Shown: piece after piece, positions 42,438 through 52,599 of the stretch
Position numbering within the stretch: the first letter of the stretch is position 1
Layout of the letters: every line of letters starts with the position of its first letter
Source: Streptomyces flavotricini
Lineage (GTDB): Bacteria > Actinomycetota > Actinomycetes > Streptomycetales > Streptomycetaceae
Assembly: GCF_020639365.1 (NCBI RefSeq)
Contig: NZ_JAINUL010000001.1
Span: forward strand, 5,671,617-5,735,616
Direction: 5' to 3'
Length of the DNA: 64,000 bases
Program-made: the position numbers and the translations under genes
The notes under the pieces: generated by a model
Told to the model about the DNA's origin: nothing
What the model saw: the letters and a program-made list of their open reading frames with translations, nothing else
Databases searched by the model: none

Positions 42438-44302
42438 GGCTCACCGTCGCCCAGGCCCTCGTACGGTTCCTGGCCGCCCAGTACACCGAGCGCGACGGGC
42501 ACAGACAGCGGCTGATCGCCGCCACCTGGGGGATCTTCGGGCACGGGAACGTCGCCGGCATCGGGCAGGCCCTCCTGGAGAGCGGACCGGACGCGATGCC
42601 CTTCCTCCAGGGGCGCAACGAGCAGGCCATGGTGCACGCCGCGGTCGGGTACGCCCGCCGCAGCGGGCGGCTCTCGGCCCATGCCGTCACCACCTCGATC
42701 GGGCCCGGCGCCACCAACCTCGTCACGGGGGCCGCCCTCGCCACCATCAACCGGATTCCCGTACTCCTCCTGCCCGGAGACACCTTCGCCACCCGGCCCG
42801 CCGATCCCGTCCTCCAGCAGCTGGAGGTGCCCTACGCCGGCGACATCTCCGTCAACGACACGCTCCGGCCCGTCTCCCGCCACTTCGACCGGATCACCCG
42901 CCCCGAGGCCCTGGTCCCGGCCGCCCTCCAGGCGATGCGGGTGCTCACCGACCCCGTGCAGACCGGCGCGGTCACCCTGGCGCTGCCGCAGGACGTCCAG
43001 GCCGAGGCGTACGAGTGGCCGCCCGGGTTCTTCGCCGAGCGCGTGTGGACCGTACGCAGGCCCCGGCCCGACCGGGACGAGCTCGCGCGGGCCGCCGAAG
43101 CCGTACGGGGCTCCGCACGCCCACTGATCGTCGCCGGCGGCGGGATCCGGCACAGCGCGGCCCAGGCCGCGCTGGCTGAGTTCGCCGGAGCCACCGGGAT
43201 CCCGGTGGCCTCGACGCAGGCGGGCAAGGGGGCGCTCCCGTACGACCACCCCGCCGATGTCGGCGGCATCGGGCACACCGGCACGGCCACCGCCGACGAT
43301 CTGGCCCGCGGCGCCGACCTGGTCATCGCAGCCGGGACCCGGCTCACGGACTTCACCACCGCCTCGGGGACCCTGTTCCAGAACCCCGCCGTCCGCTTCC
43401 TCGGGCTCAACCTCGACCCGTACGACGCCCACAAGCTCGCCGGTCGGCCGGTGGTCTGCGATGCACGAGAGGGCCTGGAAGAACTCCGGGCCGCGGTCGC
43501 CGGGTACCGCGTGGACCCCGGGTACGAGACGGCGTACAAAGAGAAGAAGAGCGGCTGGGAGCTGCTGGTCGACCGGGCCTACGCGGCCCCCGACGAGGAT
43601 GCCGCCCCGACGCAGGCCCAGGTGCTCGGACTGCTCGACGCGGTCGTCGGCGCCGACGACGTCCTGATCAACGCCGCCGGCTCCCTCCCCGGGGACCTGC
43701 ACAAGCTGTGGCGGGCCCGCTCGGCCGACCAGTACCACGTGGAGTACGGGTACTCCTGCATGGGCTACGAGATCCCGGCCGCGATCGGGGTCGCGCTCGC
43801 CGCCCCCGGCCGGCCGGTGTGGGCGCTGGTCGGCGACGGCACGTACCTGATGAACCCGACCGAGCTGGTCACGGCCGTGCAGGAGGGCCTCCCGATCAAG
43901 GTGGTGATCCTCGACAACCAGGGCTACGCCTCCATCGGCGGCCTCTCCGGGGCCGTCGGCGCGGAGGGCTTCGGGACCGCGTACCGCTTCCGGGCGGACG
44001 ACGGTTCGTACACCGGCGCCCCGCTGCCGGTGGACCTCGCGGCCAACGCGGCTTCCCTCGGGATGGCCGTGATCCGCACCCGCACCATCAGTGACCTGCG
44101 GAAAGCCCTCGCCGAGGCGCGTGCGGCGGACCGTCCCACATGTGTCTACGCACAGACCCGAACACCCGACACTGTGTCGGGCCCGCCCCCGGCGCAGGCG
44201 TGGTGGGATGTTCCTGTGGCCGAGACCGCGACACGGAAATCCGCGGCCGCGGCCCGCGAAGAGTACGACCGGCAAGCCGCGCAGCGACGTCGCCATCTGT
44301 GA
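42434..44302 (+). CDS. iolD: Trihydroxycyclohexane-1,2-dione acylhydrolase
   Basis: 622 aa ThDP-dependent ring-opening hydrolase of inositol catabolism. The Pyr-domain Glu (FLQGRNEQAMVHAAVGYARR), the central domain (ARPLIVAGGGIRHSAAQAAL) and a normal PP-domain signature (LVGDGTYLMNPTEL ... LDNQGYAS) are present, in contrast to the DD variant in the enzyme at 13680. Its length fits IolD. Coupled to iolB by an ATGA overlap. The product 5-deoxy-glucuronate is the substrate of IolB. Confidence 0.94.
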   Translation: MRLTVAQALVRFLAAQYTERDGHRQRLIAATWGIFGHGNVAGIGQALLESGPDAMPFLQGRNEQAMVHAAVGYARRSGRLSAHAVTTSIGPGATNLVTGAALATINRIPVLLLPGDTFATRPADPVLQQLEVPYAGDISVNDTLRPVSRHFDRITRPEALVPAALQAMRVLTDPVQTGAVTLALPQDVQAEAYEWPPGFFAERVWTVRRPRPDRDELARAAEAVRGSARPLIVAGGGIRHSAAQAALAEFAGATGIPVASTQAGKGALPYDHPADVGGIGHTGTATADDLARGADLVIAAGTRLTDFTTASGTLFQNPAVRFLGLNLDPYDAHKLAGRPVVCDAREGLEELRAAVAGYRVDPGYETAYKEKKSGWELLVDRAYAAPDEDAAPTQAQVLGLLDAVVGADDVLINAAGSLPGDLHKLWRARSADQYHVEYGYSCMGYEIPAAIGVALAAPGRPVWALVGDGTYLMNPTELVTAVQEGLPIKVVILDNQGYASIGGLSGAVGAEGFGTAYRFRADDGSYTGAPLPVDLAANAASLGMAVIRTRTISDLRKALAEARAADRPTCVYAQTRTPDTVSGPPPAQAWWDVPVAETATRKSAAAAREEYDRQAAQRRRHL

Positions 44303-44314
44303 AGGAGCAAGGCA

Positions 44315-45814
<1,500 letters not shown>

Positions 45815-45856
45815 CCGGCCGACCGAGTGACTGACTGATGGATCGGCCTCGCGACC

Positions 45857-45892
45857 GGCTCGCCTCCCGCACCCTCACGCGGGAGGCGAGCC
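45857..45892. terminator. Bidirectional terminator after mmsA
   Basis: Perfect 14-bp stem GGCTCGCCTCCCGC with GCGGGAGGCGAGCC and an 8-base loop, between convergent mmsA and the hydrolase gene. Confidence 0.85.
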
Positions 45893-45897
45893 CGCGT

Positions 45898-47055
45898 TCA
45901 GAACAGGGACCAGACGTCGGCCGCCGCCGTCCGGCTCCAGACCGCGTCGCCGTGGCCGTACCCCGGGACCACCGTGAAGGTGACGCGGTCGTTGCCGGCC
46001 GCGCGGATCAGGTCCGCGCCGCGCGGATGGTCCCCGCGGCCCAGCGCGGTGTTGACCCAGACCACCTCGGCCCGGATGCGCTCCCAGGCGATCCGGTACG
46101 TCGTCCCGTCTCCCGCCCAGATCGCGGCCAGGTCCCGCATCAGGGCGGTCGGGACCAGCCCGCTGCCGAGAGCGGAGGTGGCCGCGTGCCAGGTGGTGAG
46201 CGGGGTGCGGGCCAGAGCGAAGCGGTCCCCGGCCGGGGTCGCGCCGAAGGCGTACTCGCCCGCACTGTGGCCCCGGGCGTAGATCCAGTTCGCCGGGCCC
46301 GGAAGGGCGGCCGTACGGATCAGCGCGAAGTGGGCGAGCCCGGCGTGGGTGAAGCGGAGCTCAGGATCCGGCGGCCAGGGGGCCTGCGAGGGACCCGCCG
46401 GGTCAGTGACGGCCCTGGAGATCAGAGCCGCCAGCCCCGGGTCGGTCGCGTACGTGCCCCGCGCGAGCTGGTCGGCGTACGCGTCCCGCGTCGCGGCCGC
46501 CCGCAGTGCCAGGTCACCGGTGTACGGTCCGGTCGTGTCCAGGACGAGCACCCGGCGCAGCCGGGGCGACTCGTCGTGCGAGGCGGCGTCGAGCGCGAGG
46601 GCGGCCCCGGCCGAGTGGCCCGCGTACGCGTACGGCAGTGCCCGTACGGAATCCAGCGCGCGCACCACCCCGGCCAGGTCCCGGCGGTGCGCCGCGAGCC
46701 CCCAGGAGGCGGTGATCTCGGCGGCGGTCGCGGCGTCCTCGCGCGGGGTCACGCCGACGACCAGCAGGCCCCGGCGGCGCAGCAGGTGGGCGAGGTTGTG
46801 GTCGTCCGGGCCGCCCGGGGTGAAGAAGTCGGCGGCGAAGTTCAGCCCGCCGCCGGGCAGCAGGTACGCGATCCCGCGCGGCGGCCGCCGCGTGTCCGCG
46901 ACCACGTCCACGGTGAGGCGGCTGCCGGCGAGCCGCAGCGTGAGGCGGGTCCAGCCGGAGCCTTCGATGCGCGTCGCGCCGGCGGCGCCCAGTGCGCGCT
47001 CGATGCCGGGCAGCAGGCCGGACGCCGCGCCGGTCTCGGTGTGCTGTCGTTCCAT
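45898..47055 (-). CDS. Alpha/beta hydrolase-fold protein, unknown substrate
   Basis: 385 aa. GHSAG near residues 145-149 is the nucleophile elbow, LLPGGGLNFAADFFTPGG near 66 could provide the oxyanion hole, and VVPGYGHGDAVWSRTA near the C-terminus supplies the His. There is no obvious signal peptide, yet it follows a predicted surface-protein gene (DUF916) by 58 bases on the same strand, so it may be co-transcribed. I cannot assign a substrate; esterase or lipase activity is the default for the fold. Confidence 0.75.
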   Translation of the reverse strand: MERQHTETGAASGLLPGIERALGAAGATRIEGSGWTRLTLRLAGSRLTVDVVADTRRPPRGIAYLLPGGGLNFAADFFTPGGPDDHNLAHLLRRRGLLVVGVTPREDAATAAEITASWGLAAHRRDLAGVVRALDSVRALPYAYAGHSAGAALALDAASHDESPRLRRVLVLDTTGPYTGDLALRAAATRDAYADQLARGTYATDPGLAALISRAVTDPAGPSQAPWPPDPELRFTHAGLAHFALIRTAALPGPANWIYARGHSAGEYAFGATPAGDRFALARTPLTTWHAATSALGSGLVPTALMRDLAAIWAGDGTTYRIAWERIRAEVVWVNTALGRGDHPRGADLIRAAGNDRVTFTVVPGYGHGDAVWSRTAAADVWSLF

Positions 47056-47113
47056 CGGTCGTCCCCCCGTCGCCGGTGACGGCCGGACGCCGCACCGGGA
47101 CCACCCTCGCCCG

Positions 47114-48148
47114 TCAGTGGGTCGCGGCCAAGTCCGGCGCGGACTCGGCCCGTTCCGCGTGGGGGCGGCGGCGCCGCAGGACCAGGGAGGTGAGGGCGGC
47201 GCCCGCCAGCACCAGCAGCGCGCCGAAGGCGGGCCACGGCACGGCGATGAACTCCGCCTCGGACGCCGAGGTCAGGTCCGGATAGGCCGTCGCCCCGGCC
47301 GAGATCCGTACGGTCACCCAGTCCGACTGCGGCGCGTCCGCCCACGGTTCGGTCAGCTCGATCCGCTGGCCGGGCAGCAGGACCAGCTTCAGCTCGCGCG
47401 CCGGCCGGTCCAGCACCGTCCGCCCGAACAGGCCCTGCGCGGAGACCGCCACCTTGGGCTCGACGACCACGTTGCCCCGGTTGACCAGCGTGTACGAGAC
47501 CGTGGCGCGGGCGTTCTTGACCCACGGCAGCAGCGGCGCGGACCGGCTGACCTTCACGTCCTCCACGCTCAGCCCCGGTGTGACCGGCCCCGGCACCCGG
47601 AAGTACAGCCGCGAGCCGACCTGCCGCTTCACCCCGACCTGGACCTTGCCCTCCTGCCGGATGCCCTCCACCGCGGTGTTGAGGGCGACGATCCCGCCGA
47701 CGTGGTCGCCGGGCGTCGCGTCCTCGGGGACCTTCACCGTGAACGGGATGTCCTTGCGGCCTTTGGGCGGGACGGTCACGGTGGTCGCCGCCTCGGGCGC
47801 CAGCGCGATCCACGCGCCCACGTCCTTGGGCTTCTGCTCCACCGGCAGCAGCGCGAAGGCGCCGCCGGCCGGGGTGTTCACGGCGTCGGTGGCGAAGACC
47901 TGGAAGGTCAGCTCCCGGTCGGAGGAGTTCAGGACGGTCACGCTGTCGCTGATGGTGGTCCCGGCCGCGCCCTGGTGGAAGAAGTACGCGCGGTCGGTCA
48001 TCGCGGCGCCGGCCGCGGGGGTCGGGAACACCCCCCAGGTGCCGTTGTCCGCGGCCGTCGCCGTCGCGGCCGGCAGCAGCAGGCCCGCGACCAGCAGCAA
48101 GAGGGTGAGGAGCGGACCGTAGGCGGCGATGCGGGGGCGGGGGCGCAT
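47114..48148 (-). CDS. DUF916 / WxL-interacting peptidoglycan-domain membrane protein
   Basis: 344 aa. An N-terminal signal peptide (PLLTLLLLVAGLLLPAATAT) leads into a beta-sandwich with WGVFPTPAAGAAMTDRAYFF, SVTVLNSSDRELTFQVFATD, FTVKVPEDATPGDHVGGIVA and VGSRLYFRVPGPV, the pattern of the DUF916 family that in Firmicutes partners WxL-domain proteins and binds the wall. A C-terminal helix (AFGALLVLAGAALTSLVL) followed by RRRR anchors it. It lies downstream of a WxL-like secreted protein gene on the same strand, separated by a hairpin and a tandem repeat. Confidence 0.78.
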   Translation of the reverse strand: MRPRPRIAAYGPLLTLLLLVAGLLLPAATATAADNGTWGVFPTPAAGAAMTDRAYFFHQGAAGTTISDSVTVLNSSDRELTFQVFATDAVNTPAGGAFALLPVEQKPKDVGAWIALAPEAATTVTVPPKGRKDIPFTVKVPEDATPGDHVGGIVALNTAVEGIRQEGKVQVGVKRQVGSRLYFRVPGPVTPGLSVEDVKVSRSAPLLPWVKNARATVSYTLVNRGNVVVEPKVAVSAQGLFGRTVLDRPARELKLVLLPGQRIELTEPWADAPQSDWVTVRISAGATAYPDLTSASEAEFIAVPWPAFGALLVLAGAALTSLVLRRRRPHAERAESAPDLAATH

Positions 48149-48169
48149 GGGCGGTTCTCCAGTCGGCGC

Positions 48170-48230
48170 GGGGAGGCGGGGCGAAGAGGCGGGGAGGGCG
48201 GGGGAGGCGGGGCGAAGAGGCGGGGAGGGC
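48170..48230. repeat. Two tandem copies of a 31-bp GC-rich repeat
   Basis: Units start at 48170 and 48201; the first 30 bases of each are identical (GGGGAGGCGGGGCGAAGAGG then CGGGGAGGGC). They lie upstream of the DUF916 gene, between it and the hairpin ending the WxL-like gene. Confidence 0.85.
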
Positions 48231-48255
48231 AGGCGGGGTGGGGCGGAAGCCGAAG

Positions 48256-48287
48256 GGGTGGTGCGGCGCCGTGGCGCCGCACCACCC
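48256..48287 (-). terminator. Perfect 15-bp hairpin downstream of the WxL-like gene
   Basis: GGGTGGTGCGGCGCC with GGCGCCGCACCACCC separated by only two bases, 23 bases past the stop at 48310. It may terminate or attenuate transcription into the DUF916 gene. Confidence 0.7.
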
Positions 48288-48309
48288 TGGGTGCACTGCT
48301 CCTGCCGGG

Positions 48310-49602
48310 TCAGGCGATCGAGAAGGTGACGACCGTCTGGTAGGTGTCGGCGAACATGAACGGAGGGAGCTGGATCATCCCGGCGCCGCCGACGGCGAAC
48401 TCACCACCGGTCAGCTCGTCCCCGCCGGCCGCCTGCGAGGCCACCTTCATCGGGGTATCGGAGATCGCGCCCGGAGTGCCCGCGGTGCAGGTGCTCGGGC
48501 TGTCCGGGTTGGTCACGGTGCAGGACGGCTGGATGCCGATCTGCGCCTTGGCCATCGAGTGGCCGGTCGCCTGGTTCAGGAACGGCGTACGGGTCGCCGT
48601 CACGTCCCAGCCGAGGGTGCCGCCGCGGAAGTCCTGGACGGTCGCGGCGTTGAAGACGCCGACCACCGACTGGGCCTTGCCGTTGATGGTGACCGAGGGG
48701 AAGGCGACGGCCGGCTGGCCGTCCTTCGGGCCGAGCGCCAGCGGGCCGGGGAGGACCTCGATGTCGACCGGGTTCTTCACGCCCGCCTGGTCCTCCAGGT
48801 ACACGAAGGACTTGTACGGGGTGACCGAGCCGTCGATCTTGATGGCGTCGGCCTTCTTGGTGACGGTGATGTTGCAGGTGGCGGCGCCGCTCGCGTCCGC
48901 CGTACCGGTGCCGGTGTCACCGGTCGCCGCGCCCGCGAGGAGGGCGGAGCAGGTGACGGGGCCGGCCGGGAAGTTGGCGCCGTTGACCGCGACGGCCGTG
49001 CCGGCCTTGCCGCTGTTGGGTGTCAGCTTGGTGGTGACCGGGTCCTTGGGCAGGGCCTCTACGGCGACCGAGCCGAGGGTGGCGCTCGGGCGGGGCGCCG
49101 GGGTGCAGGTCGTCGTGAACACGGAACCGCTGAGGTCCGCGTCGGTGACCGCCAGGTCCAGCTTGACGTCGACCGCGGTGCCCTCGGTGCCGTCCGGGAT
49201 CTTGATGGTTCCGGAGAAGGACTTCGGGTCGAGCGGGGTGCCGGCGACGACGCTGACGGTCTCGGGCGGGCTGGTGACGACCTGGGTGGTCGTGCCCACC
49301 TTGAGGGTGATCTTGGTGGTGTTCACCGTCGTGACGGAGAAGCCGGGGATCAGCGGGCTCGCACCGGGGTCGATCGTGATCGGTACGACGTCGCCGGCCT
49401 TGGCCGTGTCGGGCACGGTGATCGTGTAGTTCTGGTTGCCCGAACCGTCCGGCTGCGGTGCCGGGGCGTCGCAGTTCTCGAAGACGGGGGTGGTCACGGT
49501 CGCCGCCTGGGCGGTGCCGGTCAGGCCCACCACGCCGCCCGTCAGCGCGAGGGACAGGGCGCCCGCCCCGGCCAGAATTCTTCGTCGGAACGTTGTACTC
49601 AC
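48310..49602 (-). CDS. Secreted beta-rich protein with a WxL-like C-terminal domain
   Basis: 430 aa. A signal peptide (RRRILAGAGALSLALTGGVV, cleavage near AQA) is followed by several beta domains with Thr/Gly/Pro-rich linkers, including an IPT/TIG-like repeat (LTPNSGKAGTAVAVNGANFP). The C-terminal ~130 residues (VQDFRGGTLGWDVTATRTPF, then AQIGIQPSCTV, GGEFAVGGAGMIQLPPFMF, ADTYQTVVTFSIA) follow the layout of WxL domains, with WDV and FSI at the two WxL positions. Four to six cysteines suggest disulfides. GTG 49602 has GAAGGAG upstream. The DUF916 gene lies downstream, so the two may form a surface pair. Confidence 0.6.
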   Translation of the reverse strand: MSTTFRRRILAGAGALSLALTGGVVGLTGTAQAATVTTPVFENCDAPAPQPDGSGNQNYTITVPDTAKAGDVVPITIDPGASPLIPGFSVTTVNTTKITLKVGTTTQVVTSPPETVSVVAGTPLDPKSFSGTIKIPDGTEGTAVDVKLDLAVTDADLSGSVFTTTCTPAPRPSATLGSVAVEALPKDPVTTKLTPNSGKAGTAVAVNGANFPAGPVTCSALLAGAATGDTGTGTADASGAATCNITVTKKADAIKIDGSVTPYKSFVYLEDQAGVKNPVDIEVLPGPLALGPKDGQPAVAFPSVTINGKAQSVVGVFNAATVQDFRGGTLGWDVTATRTPFLNQATGHSMAKAQIGIQPSCTVTNPDSPSTCTAGTPGAISDTPMKVASQAAGGDELTGGEFAVGGAGMIQLPPFMFADTYQTVVTFSIA

Positions 49603-49873
49603 TGGGTCGCGACTCCTTCGTCAGACGAACCCCTCCCCCCACCCGCTGTGTGGGGGAGGCCGAGCCGGTGCGGTGGCCGACATTGACGCGTCGCTGTGAT
49701 GAGAAGTCAATGGCTTGCTTTCGCCCGAAGCGCACAGAAATTGATGTCCCATCAGATCGGGTCGTCAGGGGTGCGGGGCGGGTGGGATGGGTGGGGTGCG
49801 GGCGGGGGGCCGGCCCGGGCGCTGACCTGGGCACGGGCCGTGGCGTCGGCGCGCGCACCGACCCGGTCGTACG
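49603..49873. other. Intergenic region upstream of the WxL-like gene
   Basis: Holds the 5' region of the WxL-like gene: an imperfect hairpin at about 49632-49659 (CCTCCCCC/GGGGGAGG) and a perfect 7-bp inverted repeat CATTGAC (49681-49687) with GTCAATG (49706-49712), which includes a TTGAC promoter-like hexamer on the minus strand. No gene is seen between 49720 and the palindrome at 49874. Confidence 0.5.
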
Positions 49874-49933
49874 GGATCTTTCGGATCACGCCGGTCAAGC
49901 CCGCGGGCTTGACCGGCGTGATCCGAAAGATCC
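49874..49933. terminator. Perfect 60-bp palindrome with no central loop
   Basis: The left half (49874-49903, beginning GGATCTTTCGGATCACGCCG) is exactly the reverse complement of 49904-49933. It lies 13 bases beyond the S8 protease stop and probably acts as its terminator, but the absence of any loop or mismatch over 30 bp per arm is unusual. Confidence 0.8.
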
Positions 49934-49945
49934 GGGAGGCACGGC

Positions 49946-51136
49946 CTAGCCGGCGGCCGGCGGGTGGTGCAGGAGCAGGTTGGCCGTGTCGGCAGGGACC
50001 CCGGTGAGACGGTCCCGTACGGCGTCCCGCACCAGCTCGGCGGAGACCTCGGCGGGGGTCTTCGCCGTACCGCCCGCCGCGATGCCCTCCGCCAGGATCA
50101 GGGCCGCGACGCCCGCCGCGTGCGGGGCCGCCATGGAGGTGCCGGAGGCGCGGGCGAGGGTGGTCGCCGAGCCCTTCCAGGCGGAGGTGACGGAGACGCC
50201 CGGTGCGACGAGGTCCACGCAGCGGCCGTGACTGGAGAAGGGGGCCCACTGGTCGGCGACGTCGGCCGCGCCGATCGTGAGCGCCGAGGGGGCGGCGGCG
50301 GGGGAGCCGGTGCAGGCGTCGTCGGCGGAGTTGCCGGCGGCGACGGTGAAGGTGATCCCGGCGGCGACCGCCCGCGCCACCGCCGCGTCGAGGGCGTAGC
50401 TGCGGGTGCCGCCCATGCTCATGTTGGCGACGGCGGGGGTGCCGGGGGCCTTGGCGGCGTCCTTCACCATCCACTCCAGGCCGCCCAGGATGGAGGTCAG
50501 GGACGCGGATCCCTTGCAGTTGGCGACCTTGACGCCGACGAGGGAGACCCCCTTCGCCACGCCGTACGTCGCCCCGCCCAGGGTGCCCGCGACGTGCGTG
50601 CCGTGGCCGTTGCAGTCGCTGGAACCCTCCAGGAACACCCCGTTGTAGCCGACCCGGGCCCGGCCCCCGAACTCCTGGTGGCTCGTGTAGATCCCGGTGT
50701 CCACGACGTACGCGGTGACGCCCTGCGCGGTGGTGGCGTACGCGTACGAGCCGTCGAGCGGGAGCGCGCTCTGGTCGATCCGGTCCAGGGGCCAGGGCGC
50801 CGGGCTCTGCGCGTCGCTGATTCGGAACTCGGAGTCCGGCTCCACCGAGGCCACCCGGGGGTCGGCGGCCAGGGCTTCGGCGCGGGCGGCGGTGGTGCGG
50901 ACGGCGAAGCCGCTGAGGACGGTGTCGTAGACGTCCCCGACCTGGTCGCCGAAGCCCTCGGCCTCGGCGGCCAGGGCGCGGGTCGGGGCGCGGGAGGTGG
51001 TGTCCTTGAGGACGACGACGTACGGGGCGGTGCCGGTCGCGGTGTCGGTGTCGGCGGCGGTTGCGGGGTGCGGCGCCACGGCCGTGGCCGCCGCCAGCAG
51101 GGCGGCGGCCGGGAGCAGCGCGGTGAATGCGGTCAT
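49946..51136 (-). CDS. Secreted subtilisin-like serine protease (S8)
   Basis: 396 aa. A signal peptide (about residues 1-28) precedes an I9-type propeptide (APYVVVLKDTTS, GFAVRTTAARAEALAADPRV), then the S8 catalytic domain with Asp in VTAYVVDTGIYTSHQEF, His in DCNGHGTHVAGTLGG and Ser in RASGTSMAAPHAAGVAALIL. The architecture is that of exported alkaline proteases of Streptomyces (proteinase K-like). ATG 51136 gives a normal signal peptide. It is followed by the 60-bp palindrome. The protease may process neighbouring secreted proteins, but this is only positional inference. Confidence 0.9.
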   Translation of the reverse strand: MTAFTALLPAAALLAAATAVAPHPATAADTDTATGTAPYVVVLKDTTSRAPTRALAAEAEGFGDQVGDVYDTVLSGFAVRTTAARAEALAADPRVASVEPDSEFRISDAQSPAPWPLDRIDQSALPLDGSYAYATTAQGVTAYVVDTGIYTSHQEFGGRARVGYNGVFLEGSSDCNGHGTHVAGTLGGATYGVAKGVSLVGVKVANCKGSASLTSILGGLEWMVKDAAKAPGTPAVANMSMGGTRSYALDAAVARAVAAGITFTVAAGNSADDACTGSPAAAPSALTIGAADVADQWAPFSSHGRCVDLVAPGVSVTSAWKGSATTLARASGTSMAAPHAAGVAALILAEGIAAGGTAKTPAEVSAELVRDAVRDRLTGVPADTANLLLHHPPAAG

Positions 51137-51241
51137 GCGGCCGATGCTCGGCGAGCCGCGCCCCGCTCGCGCGGAGGGTGCGCCGACTGGCCCCACGACA
51201 CGCCGCCGAACGGGTCCCCGGCAGGATCCGGAAGACCGGCG

Positions 51242-51655
51242 TCAGCCGGACAGGGGCCAGCCGCGCATCGCGAAGACGCCCTCGTCGCGGGAGCCGGCGG
51301 AGGCGTAGGTGGCCAGGGCGGCCTCGTTGTCGGTGTCGACCCCCACCCACATGCCGTAGCAGCCGCGTGCCTTGGCCTCCTCGACGAGGGCCGCGGTCAG
51401 GGCGCGGCCGATGCCGCGGCGCCGGTAGCCCTCGTCGACGGAGAGCTCGTACAGGCACATCTCGGTGCCCTTGTCGGGGTGGCTCATCTCGACCCCGGAG
51501 ACCATGCCGGCCGGGATGTCGTCCACGTAGGCGATGAGCATCAGGTGTCCCGGCGCGGAGAGGAAGCGTTCGGACCAGTCGAGTCGGGCGGGGCCGTCGA
51601 AGAGCCCCTCCGCGGCCTGGAGTTCGGCGACGGTACGGGCGGGGCGGATGTCCAT
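51242..51655 (-). CDS. GNAT acetyltransferase resembling AAC(3)-I
   Basis: 137 aa. LYELSVDEGYRRRGIGRALT is the acetyl-CoA loop, and GCYGMWVGVDTDNEAALATY, ASAGSRDEGVFAM are like the AAC(3)-I subfamily. That resemblance alone does not establish aminoglycoside resistance; many chromosomal homologues are uncharacterised. ATG 51655 is chosen over GTG 51664, which adds three residues. It is monocistronic between the S8 protease and the phosphopantetheinyl transferase genes. Confidence 0.75.
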   Translation of the reverse strand: MDIRPARTVAELQAAEGLFDGPARLDWSERFLSAPGHLMLIAYVDDIPAGMVSGVEMSHPDKGTEMCLYELSVDEGYRRRGIGRALTAALVEEAKARGCYGMWVGVDTDNEAALATYASAGSRDEGVFAMRGWPLSG

Positions 51656-51756
51656 GGCGGTCACGATAGGGCCGTGCGACGAGCGGCGACCTTGATTTCG
51701 ACCCGGCGTGGCGAGCGGCGCAATGGGGCGGGGGTGGTGCGGGGTGGGGCGTGGCG

Positions 51757-52455
51757 TCAGGCGCGGAGGGCCAGGGCCGCCGCGTACGCGGCGGGGGCCG
51801 GGAGGTCCGTGAGGTGCCAGCCGGGCACCGGGGACGGGGCGGGGCCCGAGCCCACGTAGGGCTCGGCCAGGCCCAGGGCCAGGCCGGTGCCCGTGCCCTT
51901 GAAGTAGGCCTCCTTACGCGACCACAGGCGGGCCAGCGCCTGGGGCCGCTCCTGCGCGGGCAGCGCGGAGAGCTCCGCCGTCTCCGCCGGATGCAGGGCG
52001 TGCAGCACGTCCGCCACCGCCGCCGCGCTCGGCACCGCCTCCACGTCGACCCCGACCGGCACCGCCGCGAACGCGAGGTACGCCAGGTCGTCGCTGTGCG
52101 AGAGCGAGAACTGCACCGCGCCCCCCGCCACCGCCGGCCGCCCGTGCGGGCCGTCACAGCACGGGCAGTCCTCACGGACCAGCACGACCTCCTGCGGGGC
52201 CAGCCCGAGGTAGCCGCCGAGCAGCACCCGCAGCCCCACGTGGGAGGCGAGGTACCGGTGCCGGTCCCCGGCCCGCAGCAGCCGCCCGGCCCGCTCCCGT
52301 TCGCCCGCGTCCAGGAGCGACAGCGCCGCGTCGACCCGGTGGCCGCCGACCACGTCGAGCGTGGTGTCCAGGGACCACACCGCCACGGCGGTCCCCGCCG
52401 GGGGTTCGCCGGTCCGCGGGGCGTCCTCGCCGAGTCGGTTCACGTACGTACTCAC
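51757..52455 (-). CDS. Sfp-type 4'-phosphopantetheinyl transferase
   Basis: 232 aa. Activates carrier proteins of polyketide or peptide synthetases by attaching the CoA pantetheine arm. Motifs: QFSLSHSDDLAYLAF, VGVDVEAVPS (metal-binding Asp/Glu) and LWSRKEAYFKGTGTGLALGL (third conserved motif). The length fits the Sfp class. No synthetase gene is in the window, so it presumably serves pathways elsewhere. The GTG start at 52455 lacks a clear ribosome site. Confidence 0.9.
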   Translation of the reverse strand: MSTYVNRLGEDAPRTGEPPAGTAVAVWSLDTTLDVVGGHRVDAALSLLDAGERERAGRLLRAGDRHRYLASHVGLRVLLGGYLGLAPQEVVLVREDCPCCDGPHGRPAVAGGAVQFSLSHSDDLAYLAFAAVPVGVDVEAVPSAAAVADVLHALHPAETAELSALPAQERPQALARLWSRKEAYFKGTGTGLALGLAEPYVGSGPAPSPVPGWHLTDLPAPAAYAAALALRA

Positions 52456-52599
52456 CCGATGAGCCTAGACGAGCGCCGATCCGGAAGGGACGTCCAGGGA
52501 GTGTCCGCGAAGCAGCGCCGTCCGCCCGAACGGCGGTCCCGCGGCGTCCGGTGCGTGCTCTCGGGGTGCCGGGCGGAAGCCCGTGTCTGCGGACACCTT

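Noticed and set aside
48170..48230. CRISPR-like repeats
   Set aside because: Only two directly adjacent GC-rich copies with no spacers and no cas genes.
51242..51655. Calling the GNAT gene an aminoglycoside resistance gene
   Set aside because: Only family resemblance to AAC(3)-I is visible; substrate-contact residues cannot be judged and most such homologues are untested.
51757..52455. A biosynthetic gene cluster around the phosphopantetheinyl transferase
   Set aside because: No synthase, carrier protein or tailoring set is present nearby, and the one synthetase-like fragment is a 40-residue remnant.
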